Shown in pieces: positions 16,799 to 25,062 of a stretch of 64,000 bases of DNA; the first letter of the stretch is position 1, and every line of letters starts with the position of its first letter. Under the pieces are notes generated by a model, which was not told the DNA's origin, ran no database searches, and was given only the letters and a program-made list of their open reading frames with translations. Both the position numbers and the translations under genes were made by a program. The stretch is from NCBI RefSeq assembly GCF_000962805.1, contig NZ_JZTW01000003.1, positions 124,001 through 188,000 on the forward strand, in the 5' to 3' direction. This DNA comes from Pseudarthrobacter chlorophenolicus (GTDB taxonomy: Bacteria > Actinomycetota > Actinomycetes > Actinomycetales > Micrococcaceae).

Positions 16799-16989
16799 GG
16801 CAGTTTCCTTAGGCAGGCCGGATGGGGTGCGGCATCCACTCTTCTCTGGCACCTGCGGCCGGGCCAGAGTCCAAGGACCTGCACGGTATCTTTTCCCGGC
16901 ACGGCATTCGACTGATCTTGTCACGCAGTTAACCCGCCATTCACATCCCCCACGGAACCTGTCCAACCGGCCTCCGTAGGTTCGAGGGC

Positions 16990-18579
16990 ATGGACAACAT
17001 CTCCCGCAGAACCCTGATCTCCGCCGGCCTGGGCGCAGGCATCGTCGCCGCCCTGCCGGGTGCCGCCGTCGCGCTTTCCACCGCTGACGACGCCGGCCTC
17101 CGCACCAATCCCTTCCTGCTCGGCATCGCGTCGGGCGAGCCGTGGCCGGACGGCTTCGTCCTGTGGACCCGCCTGGCGCTGAACCCGGTGGCCGAGGACG
17201 GCCTGGGCGGCATGCCCGCCCGCAACGTTGCGGTGCAGTGGGAAGTCGCCGAGGACGAAGGCATGCGCCGGGTAGTAGCCCGCGGCGTCGAACACGCCCG
17301 GATCGAAAGCGCGCACTCGGTGCACGTTGAGCTGCGGGGCCTCAAACCGGGCCGCGAATACTTCTACCGGTTCCGCGCCGGCAAGCACGTCAGCCCGGTG
17401 GGCCGCACCCTCACCAGCCCCGCCCTGCACGAGACGCCCGCCGCGTTGGCCATGGCGTTCGCCAGCTGCGCCCAGTACGAGCACGGCTACTTCACCGCCT
17501 ACCGGCGCCTGGCCGAGGACCACCCGGACCTGGTGCTGCACCTGGGCGACTACCTCTACGAGTACAAGAAGGGCAGCTACGTGATCGGCGGCGGCAACCC
17601 GCGCGACCATGAAGGCCCCGAAACCGTCGCGCTGGAGACGTACCGGCAGCGGCACGCCCAGTACAAGGCCGACGCCGACCTGCAGGCCGCGCATGCCATC
17701 GCACCGTGGGCAGTGGTCTGGGACGACCACGAGGTGGACAACAACTGGGCCGACGAGGTGCCGGAGAACAGCGACGCCGGCCAGCTCAACGACACCACCG
17801 AGCACTTCCGCCAGCGCCGCGCGGCTGCCTTCCAGGCGTACTACGAGAACATGCCACTGCGGCCGTCCTCGCTGCCGGCGGGCCCGGACATGAAGATCTA
17901 CCGGAAGATCCAGTGGGGGCAGCTCGCCAACTTCCACATGATGGACACACGGCAGTACCGCGACGACCAGCTTGCCGGCGACGGCTGGAAGAAGAATGTG
18001 GCCGAACGCCTGGCCGAGGACCGGACCATCACCGGCGCCGAGCAGGAGAAGTGGCTGCTGGACGGGTTCAAGGACTCCACCCAGCGCTGGGACATCCTGG
18101 GCCAGCAGGTCTTCTTCGCCGAGCGGGACCGGGCCCAGGCACTCGAGGTGGACGACGTCTCCATGGACGGCTGGGACGGCTACGTGTCCTCCCGCCGCCG
18201 CATCACCCAGGGCTGGGTGGACGCCAACGTCCGGAACGCGGTTGTCCTCACCGGCGATGTGCACCGCAACTGGGCCAACGACGTCAAGGTGGACTACAAG
18301 GACCCTGCCTCCCCCGTGGTGGGCTCCGAACTGGTGTGCACCTCCATTACCTCCACGGGCAACGGCACCGGCTCCACCACGGACCCGGTCATGGCCTGGA
18401 ACCCGCACCTGAAGTTCTACAACGACAACCGCGGCTACGTGAACACCCGCATCACCAAGGACGCCATGACCGCGGACTTCCGGGTGCTGGACCACGTCAC
18501 GACGCCCGGCGCACCGGTGTCCACGAAGGCCTCCTTCGAGATCCGCGACGGCGTCCCGGGGCTGCAGGCGCGGGGCTGA
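16990..18579 (+). CDS. phoD: Alkaline phosphatase D (Tat-exported)
   Basis: The 529-residue protein starts with a twin-arginine signal (SRRTLISAGLGAGIVAALPG) and has the PhoD N-terminal domain (FLLGIASGEPWPDGFVLWTR). The metallophosphatase core contains FASCAQYEHG, LHLGDYLYEY, VWDDHEVDNNW and LTGDVHRNW, which together supply the calcium/iron ligands of PhoD. It releases phosphate from phosphodiesters and monoesters outside the cell. Length is normal. No Pho box is evident in the 190-bp upstream gap. Confidence 0.93.
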   Translation: MDNISRRTLISAGLGAGIVAALPGAAVALSTADDAGLRTNPFLLGIASGEPWPDGFVLWTRLALNPVAEDGLGGMPARNVAVQWEVAEDEGMRRVVARGVEHARIESAHSVHVELRGLKPGREYFYRFRAGKHVSPVGRTLTSPALHETPAALAMAFASCAQYEHGYFTAYRRLAEDHPDLVLHLGDYLYEYKKGSYVIGGGNPRDHEGPETVALETYRQRHAQYKADADLQAAHAIAPWAVVWDDHEVDNNWADEVPENSDAGQLNDTTEHFRQRRAAAFQAYYENMPLRPSSLPAGPDMKIYRKIQWGQLANFHMMDTRQYRDDQLAGDGWKKNVAERLAEDRTITGAEQEKWLLDGFKDSTQRWDILGQQVFFAERDRAQALEVDDVSMDGWDGYVSSRRRITQGWVDANVRNAVVLTGDVHRNWANDVKVDYKDPASPVVGSELVCTSITSTGNGTGSTTDPVMAWNPHLKFYNDNRGYVNTRITKDAMTADFRVLDHVTTPGAPVSTKASFEIRDGVPGLQARG

Positions 18580-18593
18580 CCCGCTGTGACACG

Positions 18594-18678
18594 TTTGCGT
18601 GACTTTTGAGCCCTGGGTTGGCTGGCGCCCCGATTTTGCACGGGTTCCTGCGCCGGTTCCGGGCATAAGTCACGCAAA
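18594..18678. repeat. Long-arm inverted repeat TTTGCGTGACTT...AAGTCACGCAAA
   Basis: Twelve-base perfect arms (18594-18605 and 18667-18678) enclose 61 bp that itself contains smaller palindromes. It lies just after the phoD stop and before the end of the convergent secreted-protein gene. Termination is possible, but the long spacer is unusual for it. Confidence 0.65.
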
Positions 18679-18726
18679 TGCGTCGAGCGGGGCGGCCGGA
18701 AGCTATGTGGCTGGCTATCCGGTTGC

Positions 18727-19578
18727 CTACCGGCAGGCGTAGTCGTAGTCGAGTCCGGCCGAGACGTACTGGGTCACTGTGACCGGGCTGCCGGGGGTCA
18801 GGCCGGGCAGGGAGCAGTTCGATTGGGCTCCCCGCAGGGTTTTGGCCCCCGCCAGCCAGCTGGGCAGGCCGGCCAAGGGGCTGCCCGCCGGCACCGTCCC
18901 CGCGATGGTCCCCCACTGGCTGCCGGTGGAGTAGATTCCCACCCCGGCAGGCTTCCCACTGACGTCCTTCTTGCCCGCGGTGATGCCCTTGAAGTAGCCG
19001 GCCATGCCTTCGAGCGTGGCGCGGTTCAGGGCCGTGGCATTTGAGGTGCCTGTCTGCCAGCTACTGCCGGTCTCCACATCCAGCCACCAGAAGTAGTTGC
19101 CCGGGTTCGCGATGCCCCGGATGGTGGCGTCGTCGTAGGCCTTGGCGTAGCCGTACATGTAGGAGCAGGGCAGGTCCACCGGGCCTTCTGCCTGGCCCTT
19201 GGCGTCGCATGTCCCGTAGGGATTGCTGACGTTGGCGTTCCCGTAGGTATTGGATGCTGGCCACCAGGAGCCCTCGTGCCCCGGGTTGGCAGTGTTCACG
19301 TACAGGGCGACCTTGGGTTGGGTGGTTCCACCGGTTGCCTTGCCCGCCCAGTCGAGCTGGTCACGGAGGCAAGGATTGGTGTTGTTGGCCAGCCCTCCGG
19401 TCACGCCCACGATCACGAAGGCCGGGGCAGCCGGGAGGGTCTTGCCGCACTGGGGCCAGGACACGTCGTTGCCCACCGGGTCCGTCCCTCCAGACGGAGG
19501 GGCTGCCGCCGCCGGAGCCATTCCGGCAGCAAACAGCCCCAGAAGGACCACGAACACGCCTGTCGTCTTCATCTTCAT
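18727..19578 (-). CDS. Secreted GH25-like/DUF1906-type protein
   Basis: The 283-residue protein begins with a Sec signal peptide (VFVVLLGLFAAGMAPAAAAP) followed by GNDVSWPQCG. That is the start of a TIM-barrel related to GH25 lysozymes and to DUF1906. Later motifs are VALYVNTANPG, FWWLDVETG and YSTGSQWGTI, in the order expected for this fold. Several cysteines suggest disulfides. It may act on peptidoglycan, but the catalytic acid pair of true GH25 enzymes cannot be confirmed by eye. The ATG at 19578 is chosen; the one at 19572 is equally possible. Confidence 0.75.
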   Translation of the reverse strand: MKMKTTGVFVVLLGLFAAGMAPAAAAPPSGGTDPVGNDVSWPQCGKTLPAAPAFVIVGVTGGLANNTNPCLRDQLDWAGKATGGTTQPKVALYVNTANPGHEGSWWPASNTYGNANVSNPYGTCDAKGQAEGPVDLPCSYMYGYAKAYDDATIRGIANPGNYFWWLDVETGSSWQTGTSNATALNRATLEGMAGYFKGITAGKKDVSGKPAGVGIYSTGSQWGTIAGTVPAGSPLAGLPSWLAGAKTLRGAQSNCSLPGLTPGSPVTVTQYVSAGLDYDYACR

Positions 19579-19645
19579 ACGGGCTATCTTGCGCCCGCCC
19601 CGGCGGGCTGGGTAGGGGAAGCAGCCCCTCACTTTGGCGGGAGGA

Positions 19646-19671
19646 ACGACGGCGGCGCGTCCCGCCGTCGT
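19646..19671. repeat. ACGACGGCGG palindrome between divergent genes
   Basis: Perfect 10-bp arms ACGACGGCGG and CCGCCGTCGT flank a 6-base loop. It is upstream of both neighbouring genes, so it cannot be their terminator. Confidence 0.8.
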
Positions 19672-19817
19672 CCATCACACCGCCGCCGGATCAAGCGGAC
19701 GGGCGCCGCCCTGCGTGCCCGGGAGCCTTGAGCGTTTCCGGCATTGTTTGCGATGGGGCGCGGGGATACGATGCTCGCGGGGAGGGGCCTGGTCTCGCGA
19801 GACGAGAGGGCCCTGCC

Positions 19818-20543
19818 ATGACCGACTTCTTCACGATGCAGCCCGGTGAGACCGCAGCTCCCCTGCCGCCCGGGCCGGTCCTGTGCACCGGAACCGCGGC
19901 CATGCGCCGCATCCACCGCTTCTTCCTGTGGGCCTATGCAGAGGCGCCTGGCCTGGTCCGCTCCGTGACGGCGGGCGATACCGGGCGGGCCGCGTACGTG
20001 GGTGAAGTCCTGGGGAATTTCGACATGGTCCTCCACGTGCACCACGAGGGCGAGGATCTGCTGATGTACCCGCCGCTGGAGCAGCGCGCTCCCGGCTGCG
20101 TCCTGCACATCGCCCAGATGCTGGAGCACCACCGCCAGGTCACGCAGCGGCTCGAACGCATAGAGCCTGTGCGGCTGCGCTGGATGACGACGGCGGACCC
20201 TTCAGATGCGTCGGAGCTCGCCGCCATGTACGAGGACCTGAAAGCGGTCCTGGACGTGCACCTGCGCCGCGAGGTCACAGAGGTCATGCCAGTGGTGGAC
20301 CGGGTGATGACGGAGAAGGAGGCCGCGGCGGTGGGCCAACACGGGATCGAGAAGTTCGACAAGAAATTCATGGTGGCCTACCTGGGCATGGTGCTGGCCA
20401 CCAACCCTCCCGCAGACCGGGCTGAACTGTTCAAGGAGATCCCCGCGCCGGTCCGGCTGGCATACAAGCTGGCGGGGCGCCGGATGTACCGGAAACAGTA
20501 CGCCACGCTGTTCCCGGGCCGGCCGGTACCGGAGACGCTGTAG
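19818..20543 (+). CDS. Hemerythrin-like domain protein
   Basis: The 241-residue protein contains the four-helix HHE pattern: MRRIHRFFLWAY, LHVHHEGEDLLMYPPLE, HIAQMLEHHRQVT and DVHLRREVTEVMPVV, which offer the His/Glu ligands of a di-iron site. The C-terminal 60 residues (FKEIPAPVRLAYKLAGRRMY) form an extension common in actinobacterial relatives. The likely role is binding oxygen, nitric oxide or iron in the cytosol. The ATG at 19818 lacks a strong ribosome binding site. Confidence 0.85.
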   Translation: MTDFFTMQPGETAAPLPPGPVLCTGTAAMRRIHRFFLWAYAEAPGLVRSVTAGDTGRAAYVGEVLGNFDMVLHVHHEGEDLLMYPPLEQRAPGCVLHIAQMLEHHRQVTQRLERIEPVRLRWMTTADPSDASELAAMYEDLKAVLDVHLRREVTEVMPVVDRVMTEKEAAAVGQHGIEKFDKKFMVAYLGMVLATNPPADRAELFKEIPAPVRLAYKLAGRRMYRKQYATLFPGRPVPETL

Positions 20544-20554
20544 CGGCGCCCATA

Positions 20555-21016
20555 ATGCGGTCCGTGGTTTCGCGGCGTGCCGCGGTGGTGGCAGTCAAAA
20601 CGGTGCACACGCTGGCGTGGTTCTCCATCGAGGCGTGCGTGGTTTACGTGCTGGTGGCAGGACTGGCCGGGCGCACCGACAAGCGCGTGGGGGTTGCCGC
20701 CGCCGTGGTGGCCGGCGAATCCCTGGTGTTCGCGGGTAACGGCTTCCGCTGCCCGCTCACCGGCCTGGCCGAGCGCTACGGCGCCGGGAGCGGGTCCGTC
20801 ACGGACATCTACCTGCCCCGCTGGTTCGCCCGCAACCTGCCGGCCATCCACGTCCCGCTCCTGGTGCTGATGGTCTGCCTCCACGCCCGGAACCTCCGCC
20901 GCCAGCGCCCCATTGCGCTCCCCGGGCGCGGGCGTATGGTTCTTCCATGGAACCGATTCGGGTCATTTTGCTTCCCGGTGCTGTCCTTCCCGCGGAGCTC
21001 GGATACGCCGGACTGA
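20555..21016 (+). CDS. Small polytopic membrane protein
   Basis: The 153-residue protein has three membrane segments. Conserved-looking loops include NGFRCPLTGLAERYGA and VTDIYLPRWFARNLPAIHV, a pattern I recall from uncharacterised actinobacterial membrane proteins. It starts 12 bases after the hemerythrin gene. Its frame runs 70 bases into the next gene, so the last 23 residues may not be conserved; no earlier in-frame stop exists. Function unknown. Confidence 0.7.
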   Translation: MRSVVSRRAAVVAVKTVHTLAWFSIEACVVYVLVAGLAGRTDKRVGVAAAVVAGESLVFAGNGFRCPLTGLAERYGAGSGSVTDIYLPRWFARNLPAIHVPLLVLMVCLHARNLRRQRPIALPGRGRMVLPWNRFGSFCFPVLSFPRSSDTPD

Positions 21017-21750
21017 TCGACGCCCTGGGGCCGGCCGTGCAGGCCGTTGCCAAGGAACTGGAGCTGTACCGGGACGAGCAGCCTCCACCTGAATGGACGC
21101 TGGACACCGAGGTTGAGGGGGTCCTGCGGGAAGCGGACGCCCGGGGGTGGCGGACGTTCCACCTGCTCGGCTATTCCGGCGGCGGTTCGGTGGCGCTGGC
21201 GTTCGCCGCGAAGCATCCGGAGCGGCTGCAGAGCCTCGCCGTCCTTGAGCCGGCCTGGGCCGGAACCTGGGACTGGAGCCATTCCTATGCTGAGCACCGC
21301 CGGTTGTACGACGACCTGGAGGGCCTTCCGCCGGAGGAGTTCATGGCCGGTTTCATGCGGCTCCAAGTGAGGCCCGACGTCGTCTTGCCGTCACCGGAGC
21401 CTGGTCCCCCGCCGTCGTGGATGGCCAAGCGGCCCGCCGGGCTCTCGGCTTTCCTGCGTACCTTCAAGGACTACGACCTGGACCGGTCACGGCTGGCCGC
21501 GTTCAGCCGTCCCGTGTACTACGCCGTGGGCGGGCTCAGCCATCCCGATGACCAGGGCGATGTCGCGGCGCGGCTGGCCCGGGTCTTCTTTCCGGACTTC
21601 CACCTGGAGGTCTTCCCCCGGCGCCACCACTTCGACCCGCCGCACCGGATCGAGCCCCAGCGGCTCGCGGAATCTCTTCGCCGGCACTGGGACCTTGCCG
21701 AGGGGCGGCCTGCGGGGCACCACGAGGCCATACCGTCCCGGGCTTCCTGA
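20947..21750 (+). CDS. Alpha/beta-fold hydrolase
   Basis: The 267-residue protein has the beta-strand start RVILLPGAVLP in place of an HGxP motif. The nucleophile elbow is GYSGGGSV (serine inside), there is an acid position near AVGGLSHPDDQGD, and a histidine lies in FPRRHHFDPPHR. This order fits the alpha/beta hydrolase catalytic triad. Substrate unknown. The gene overlaps the upstream membrane protein by 70 bases in another frame. Confidence 0.82.
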   Translation: MEPIRVILLPGAVLPAELGYAGLIDALGPAVQAVAKELELYRDEQPPPEWTLDTEVEGVLREADARGWRTFHLLGYSGGGSVALAFAAKHPERLQSLAVLEPAWAGTWDWSHSYAEHRRLYDDLEGLPPEEFMAGFMRLQVRPDVVLPSPEPGPPPSWMAKRPAGLSAFLRTFKDYDLDRSRLAAFSRPVYYAVGGLSHPDDQGDVAARLARVFFPDFHLEVFPRRHHFDPPHRIEPQRLAESLRRHWDLAEGRPAGHHEAIPSRAS

Positions 21751-21772
21751 ACCGCCTTTTTAGTAGTTACGA

Positions 21773-21817
21773 ACGACGGCGGGTGGCTGGCCTTGGAAGC
21801 CGGCCACCCGCCGTCGT
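21773..21817. terminator. Strong palindrome between convergent genes, ACGACGGCGG family
   Basis: Arms 21773-21791 and 21799-21817 pair over 19 positions with one T-G pair and a 7-nt loop. They lie between the ends of the hydrolase (+) and lipase (-) genes, so two-way termination is likely. Confidence 0.82.
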
Positions 21818-21842
21818 ACGTCTTAAGCCTGCGTCCCTCCGG

Positions 21843-22685
21843 CTAGAGGCAGACCGGCTGGAAGGCGGGGTCCGCGGGACCGGACGCGCGGCCCAGGGCG
21901 TTGCCCACCCACTGGTGCACCACCGGATCGTTCGGCGTCTGGTCATGCTCGAAGACGTCGGCCGGGCACTTGTCCTGGATGGTGAGGTTGGTGACCTGCC
22001 GCGCGCTCCCGTTCAGGTACTGGCTGTTGTACGGGATGACCACCTCGTCGTACTTCGTGGAGATCACGGTGTAGGAGGGCCCGGCCACGGTATCGCCGAT
22101 GGAGTTGAGCTGCTGCATGAAGGCGGACCCGGCCTGCTGGTCAGCGCAGGCGGCACAGCCGGCAAGGGTGTAGTCGGGGGTGGGCACCAGGTCCGGCGGC
22201 GGCACGATCAGGCCCTTGGTGCCGTGGTTGGACGGCGCGATGCCCACCAGGTGGTGGACGTACTTGGCGCCGCCCAGGAAGCCCATGTAGTACCGGGGCA
22301 TCATGCCGCCCTGGCTGTGGCCCACCAGGTCCACCTGCTTGGCGCCGGTGGCGGCCCGGACGGAATCCACGAACGGGGCAAGCTGCTTGGCGGACTCTGC
22401 CACGGAGGCGGTGGCGTAAACGCCATTGGTGGCGCCGTAGTTGAGGGCGAACACGCAGTACCCCTGGCTCTTGAGGTACGGCGACATGGTGGACCAGTTC
22501 TTCGCCATGCTTTCGAACGTGCCCGGCACCAGGATCACGGGGTACGGGTGCTCGGCCGACGGTTTGCAGGACCAGTCATTGGCGCCCGGCGGGGAGACCT
22601 CGGCGGCCTGGGCGGGGACTGACATCAGGGACGAGGCAAGGAGCGCTGCTGCCGCAACGGACAGGGCCCTGGATAGGAACGACAT
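21843..22685 (-). CDS. Secreted triacylglycerol lipase/esterase (class 2 lipase fold)
   Basis: The 280-residue protein has a Sec signal peptide (SVAAAALLASSLMSVPAQAA). The alpha/beta-hydrolase core has an oxyanion segment PVILVPGTFESMAKNW, the nucleophile GHSQGGMM, a catalytic aspartate near TKYDEVVIP and a histidine in VVHQWVG. Cysteine pairs (SCKPS, AGCAACADQ, the KCP and VCL ends) imply disulfides. It should hydrolyse acyl esters outside the cell. Its leader contains a nested inverted repeat reaching over the start codon. Confidence 0.87.
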   Translation of the reverse strand: MSFLSRALSVAAAALLASSLMSVPAQAAEVSPPGANDWSCKPSAEHPYPVILVPGTFESMAKNWSTMSPYLKSQGYCVFALNYGATNGVYATASVAESAKQLAPFVDSVRAATGAKQVDLVGHSQGGMMPRYYMGFLGGAKYVHHLVGIAPSNHGTKGLIVPPPDLVPTPDYTLAGCAACADQQAGSAFMQQLNSIGDTVAGPSYTVISTKYDEVVIPYNSQYLNGSARQVTNLTIQDKCPADVFEHDQTPNDPVVHQWVGNALGRASGPADPAFQPVCL

Positions 22686-22766
22686 GGAAACCTCTTTGTT
22701 CGTCTGTCTTCGGGTAAGCCCGGCGCCTGGTGTTGGGGGTCATCAGGCGCCGGGCCGGTTTCCATG
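22683..22766 (-). promoter_or_regulatory. Nested inverted repeat covering the lipase start codon
   Basis: CATGGAAACC (22683-22692, containing the complement of the start codon) and GGTTTCCATG (22757-22766) are perfect 10-bp arms. Inside, 22718-22729 and 22744-22755 form a perfect 12-bp hairpin. In the lipase mRNA the outer stem would bury the AUG and part of the AGAGG ribosome binding site. Confidence 0.6.
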
Positions 22767-23150
22767 CTGGCAGCGCTGCGGCCCGAAAGCAGCGGAACTG
22801 CACGAATGTGCGGCCTGTCCGGTGGTGTGGGCGGAGACCGTTTCCGTTTCCTGCCGGCGGCCCGGATCGAACGTTGTTACTGGTGGGTAGGTATTTTCCG
22901 TGGGGTCCGGGTGTGGATGTCCGCCCAGTGGCCACTGCACAAACGTGCACGCTGGCCCCGGTTTGGGGGGCCTGGACGCCGAGGACGCTGGAACGGTGCG
23001 GGGACGCTGAACCGGTTCAGCGTCCCCGCACCGTTCCAGCGATTTGGGCAAGAGCAGCAGGTAGAACGGGGAGCACCCGCCGCGAGTGAGCGGACGATTT
23101 GGGCGGGGTTCGGCGAGCCTGGTTTTGAAGGGCTCAACCACCGCGTCGGC
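22767..23150. other. Gene-free stretch holding a 56-bp perfect palindrome
   Basis: No supported gene lies here; the long open frames are shadows of the genes to the right. The palindrome is at 22986-23041. CAGTGGCCACTG (22926-22937) is a smaller perfect palindrome, and CGATTTGGGC occurs twice (23040 and 23094). Confidence 0.6.
22986..23041. repeat. 56-bp perfect palindrome without spacer
   Basis: The sequence from CGCTGGAACGGTGC to its exact mirror GCACCGTTCCAGCG is perfectly self-complementary, with its centre AACCGGTT between 23013 and 23014. It is downstream of the leftward operon that ends at 23151, so termination is one possible role. Confidence 0.9.
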
Positions 23151-23825
23151 TCAAAGGGAGGCGCCGCCGCAGATCACGTAGTTCTGGCCGGTGATCGACT
23201 TTCCGTGCGGGCCCAGCAGGAACGCGGCCAGGGCTGCCACGTCCTCCGGGTCCACCAGCGCGCCGAGGGCGGGCAGCTTCACCGGGGTGGCGGCACGGCC
23301 GGGGTCGTTCAGCATCGGGGTGTCGGTGGGGCCCGGGGAGAGCACGTTCACCGTGATCCCCCGCGGCGCCAGCTCCTGCGCCCACGTCCGGCCCAGCCCC
23401 ATCAGCGCCGCCTTGGTGGCGGCGTAGTGGCTCTTGCCCGGCATGCCGGTGGAGGTGCGGCTGCCCAGCAGGACGATGCGGCCGCCGTCGGGCATGGACG
23501 GCACCAAAGCGTTGGCCAGCACCGAAGCCGCCGCCACGTGCACCGTGAACATCCCGGACAAAGCGGCCGGGTCAAGGGAACCCAGGTGCGCCGTCCGCTG
23601 GAACCCGGCCGCGTGCACCAGGGCATCCGCCGGTGCCAGGCCGGACACCACAGCTTCAAGGGATTCGGGCTCAGCGAGGTCCGCCTGCAGCCACTCGAAC
23701 TTCCCGTCGAGCGAGGACTCGGTCCGGCTCAGCCCGGTCACCCGCCACCCGTCGTCGAGCAGGCGCTGGGCGATCGCCTTGCCGATCCCCGAACTGGTCC
23801 CGGTGACAACAGCGTGCTGGGTCAT
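23151..23825 (-). CDS. Short-chain dehydrogenase, last gene of the acid-sugar operon
   Basis: The compact 224-residue SDR has TGTSSGIG at the cofactor site, HAAGF in place of NNAG, LLGSRTS at the catalytic serine, HYAATKAALMGL with Tyr/Lys, and the ending GQNYVICGGASL. The ATG overlaps the stop of the propeller gene (ATGA), so the two are coupled. In this operon it may oxidise or reduce an intermediate of acid-sugar breakdown; the substrate is not shown by sequence. Confidence 0.87.
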   Translation of the reverse strand: MTQHAVVTGTSSGIGKAIAQRLLDDGWRVTGLSRTESSLDGKFEWLQADLAEPESLEAVVSGLAPADALVHAAGFQRTAHLGSLDPAALSGMFTVHVAAASVLANALVPSMPDGGRIVLLGSRTSTGMPGKSHYAATKAALMGLGRTWAQELAPRGITVNVLSPGPTDTPMLNDPGRAATPVKLPALGALVDPEDVAALAAFLLGPHGKSITGQNYVICGGASL

Positions 23826-25060
23826 GCGTCCCCGCCGGGAGTGGTGCTGCCCTCATACGCCCACTGCGGGTCCACCCGGACGAACTTGATGGCCTGCCGG
23901 AAGTACGTGTACGCGATGTTCAGCGCGCCGTCCGGCCCCTGGTGGATGGACGGGTACGAGTACTCGCGGTTCAGCCCGTCGCGGGAGTTGTTGGACAGGC
24001 AGTACCCGTCCCCCACGTCCAGGTTCCGGCGGATGGGCCAGCTGCGTCCGGAGTCCTCGGAGATCGCCAGGGTCATCGGCGAGCGCGGCGTGCCCCAGAA
24101 GGCGCGCTTGACGCCGTCGTCCTCAGAGAAAGCGGAAGCGTCCGGCTCGGCGACGCCCTGCTCATCGGCCAGGCCGTCGTCGTCGATCTCGTCGTACAGC
24201 GAGAGGCGGCGTTCGGTGCCCTCCCCCGCACGGCTGTGGTTGTAGACCAGGGCAAGGCGGCCGTCGGTAAGAGCCACAAACTGGATGGAGGAGTTGTTGT
24301 TGGGCAACTCGGTGGGGACCGGCTCGCTCCAGGTGGAGCCGTCATCGGTGGAGCGGGATTCGTAGATGGAGTCGGCCCAGCGGCTGCGGAACAGGGCCAG
24401 CAGCGAGCCGTCGGCCACGGGCTGGATGTTCATGTGGACGCAGCCCAGGCTGCCGGGCAGCACGGTTTCGGTCCAGGTGGCGCCGGCGTCGTCGGAGATC
24501 ATCACGGCGCTGTCGTCACTGTTGCCCACCCACTTCTCCCCCGGGGTGGTGATGCAGCGGAAGATCGGGATGATCAGCCGGCCGGACGGCAGCACCACGG
24601 GCAGCTGGCGGACGAACACGCCGCCCGTTTCGTTGGCGGCGAACAGGGTCTCCACCTCGCCCCAGGTGCGGCCGCTGTCCAGGGAAATACGACGCCGGAC
24701 CTCGGCCGTGTCCTGGTTGCCCGCCTTCTGCGCCGTGTACAGCAGCCAGATCGCACCGTCGGTATTCGTGAACAGGATGGGGTTCTGCTCGGAGCGGGTG
24801 GAGTCGTCCGAGAGCTGCTCCGGGGCGGTCCACTGGGTGCTGCCGGGCTCCAGGGCGGAGAACCAGATGGAGATGTCCGGCACGCCTTCCTGGGTGCCGC
24901 CGAACCAGACGCAGCCCAGCCGGCCGTCCGGGAGGGTGAGCAGGTTGGCCGCGTGGCTCTGCACGGTGGGGGCGGGCAGGTAGGCGAAGTCGGCGCCGTC
25001 GGCCGTCTTGACCGCCCCGTCCGGGGTGATGGTGCTGTAGCTGTCCGTGGTGGTGGTCAT
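23822..25060 (-). CDS. Asp-box beta-propeller protein, sialidase-like (BNR_2), no signal peptide
   Basis: The 412-residue protein has four Asp-box motifs (SLDSGRTW, SDDAGATW, STDDGSTW, SEDSGRSW) typical of six-bladed sialidase propellers. It starts without any signal sequence, so it should be cytosolic. True sialidases need an arginine triad, which cannot be assigned here. Position between an HpaI aldolase and an SDR suggests that it hydrolyses or isomerises an imported sugar-acid derivative, for example as a glycosidase or lactonase-like enzyme. Its start is two bases after the aldolase stop. Confidence 0.78.
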   Translation of the reverse strand: MTTTTDSYSTITPDGAVKTADGADFAYLPAPTVQSHAANLLTLPDGRLGCVWFGGTQEGVPDISIWFSALEPGSTQWTAPEQLSDDSTRSEQNPILFTNTDGAIWLLYTAQKAGNQDTAEVRRRISLDSGRTWGEVETLFAANETGGVFVRQLPVVLPSGRLIIPIFRCITTPGEKWVGNSDDSAVMISDDAGATWTETVLPGSLGCVHMNIQPVADGSLLALFRSRWADSIYESRSTDDGSTWSEPVPTELPNNNSSIQFVALTDGRLALVYNHSRAGEGTERRLSLYDEIDDDGLADEQGVAEPDASAFSEDDGVKRAFWGTPRSPMTLAISEDSGRSWPIRRNLDVGDGYCLSNNSRDGLNREYSYPSIHQGPDGALNIAYTYFRQAIKFVRVDPQWAYEGSTTPGGDA

Positions 25061-25062
25061 GG

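Noticed and set aside
23822..25060. A true secreted sialidase
   Set aside because: Asp-boxes are clear, but there is no signal peptide and no neighbouring sialic acid genes (nanA, nanE, nanK), so only a propeller of sialidase type is claimed.
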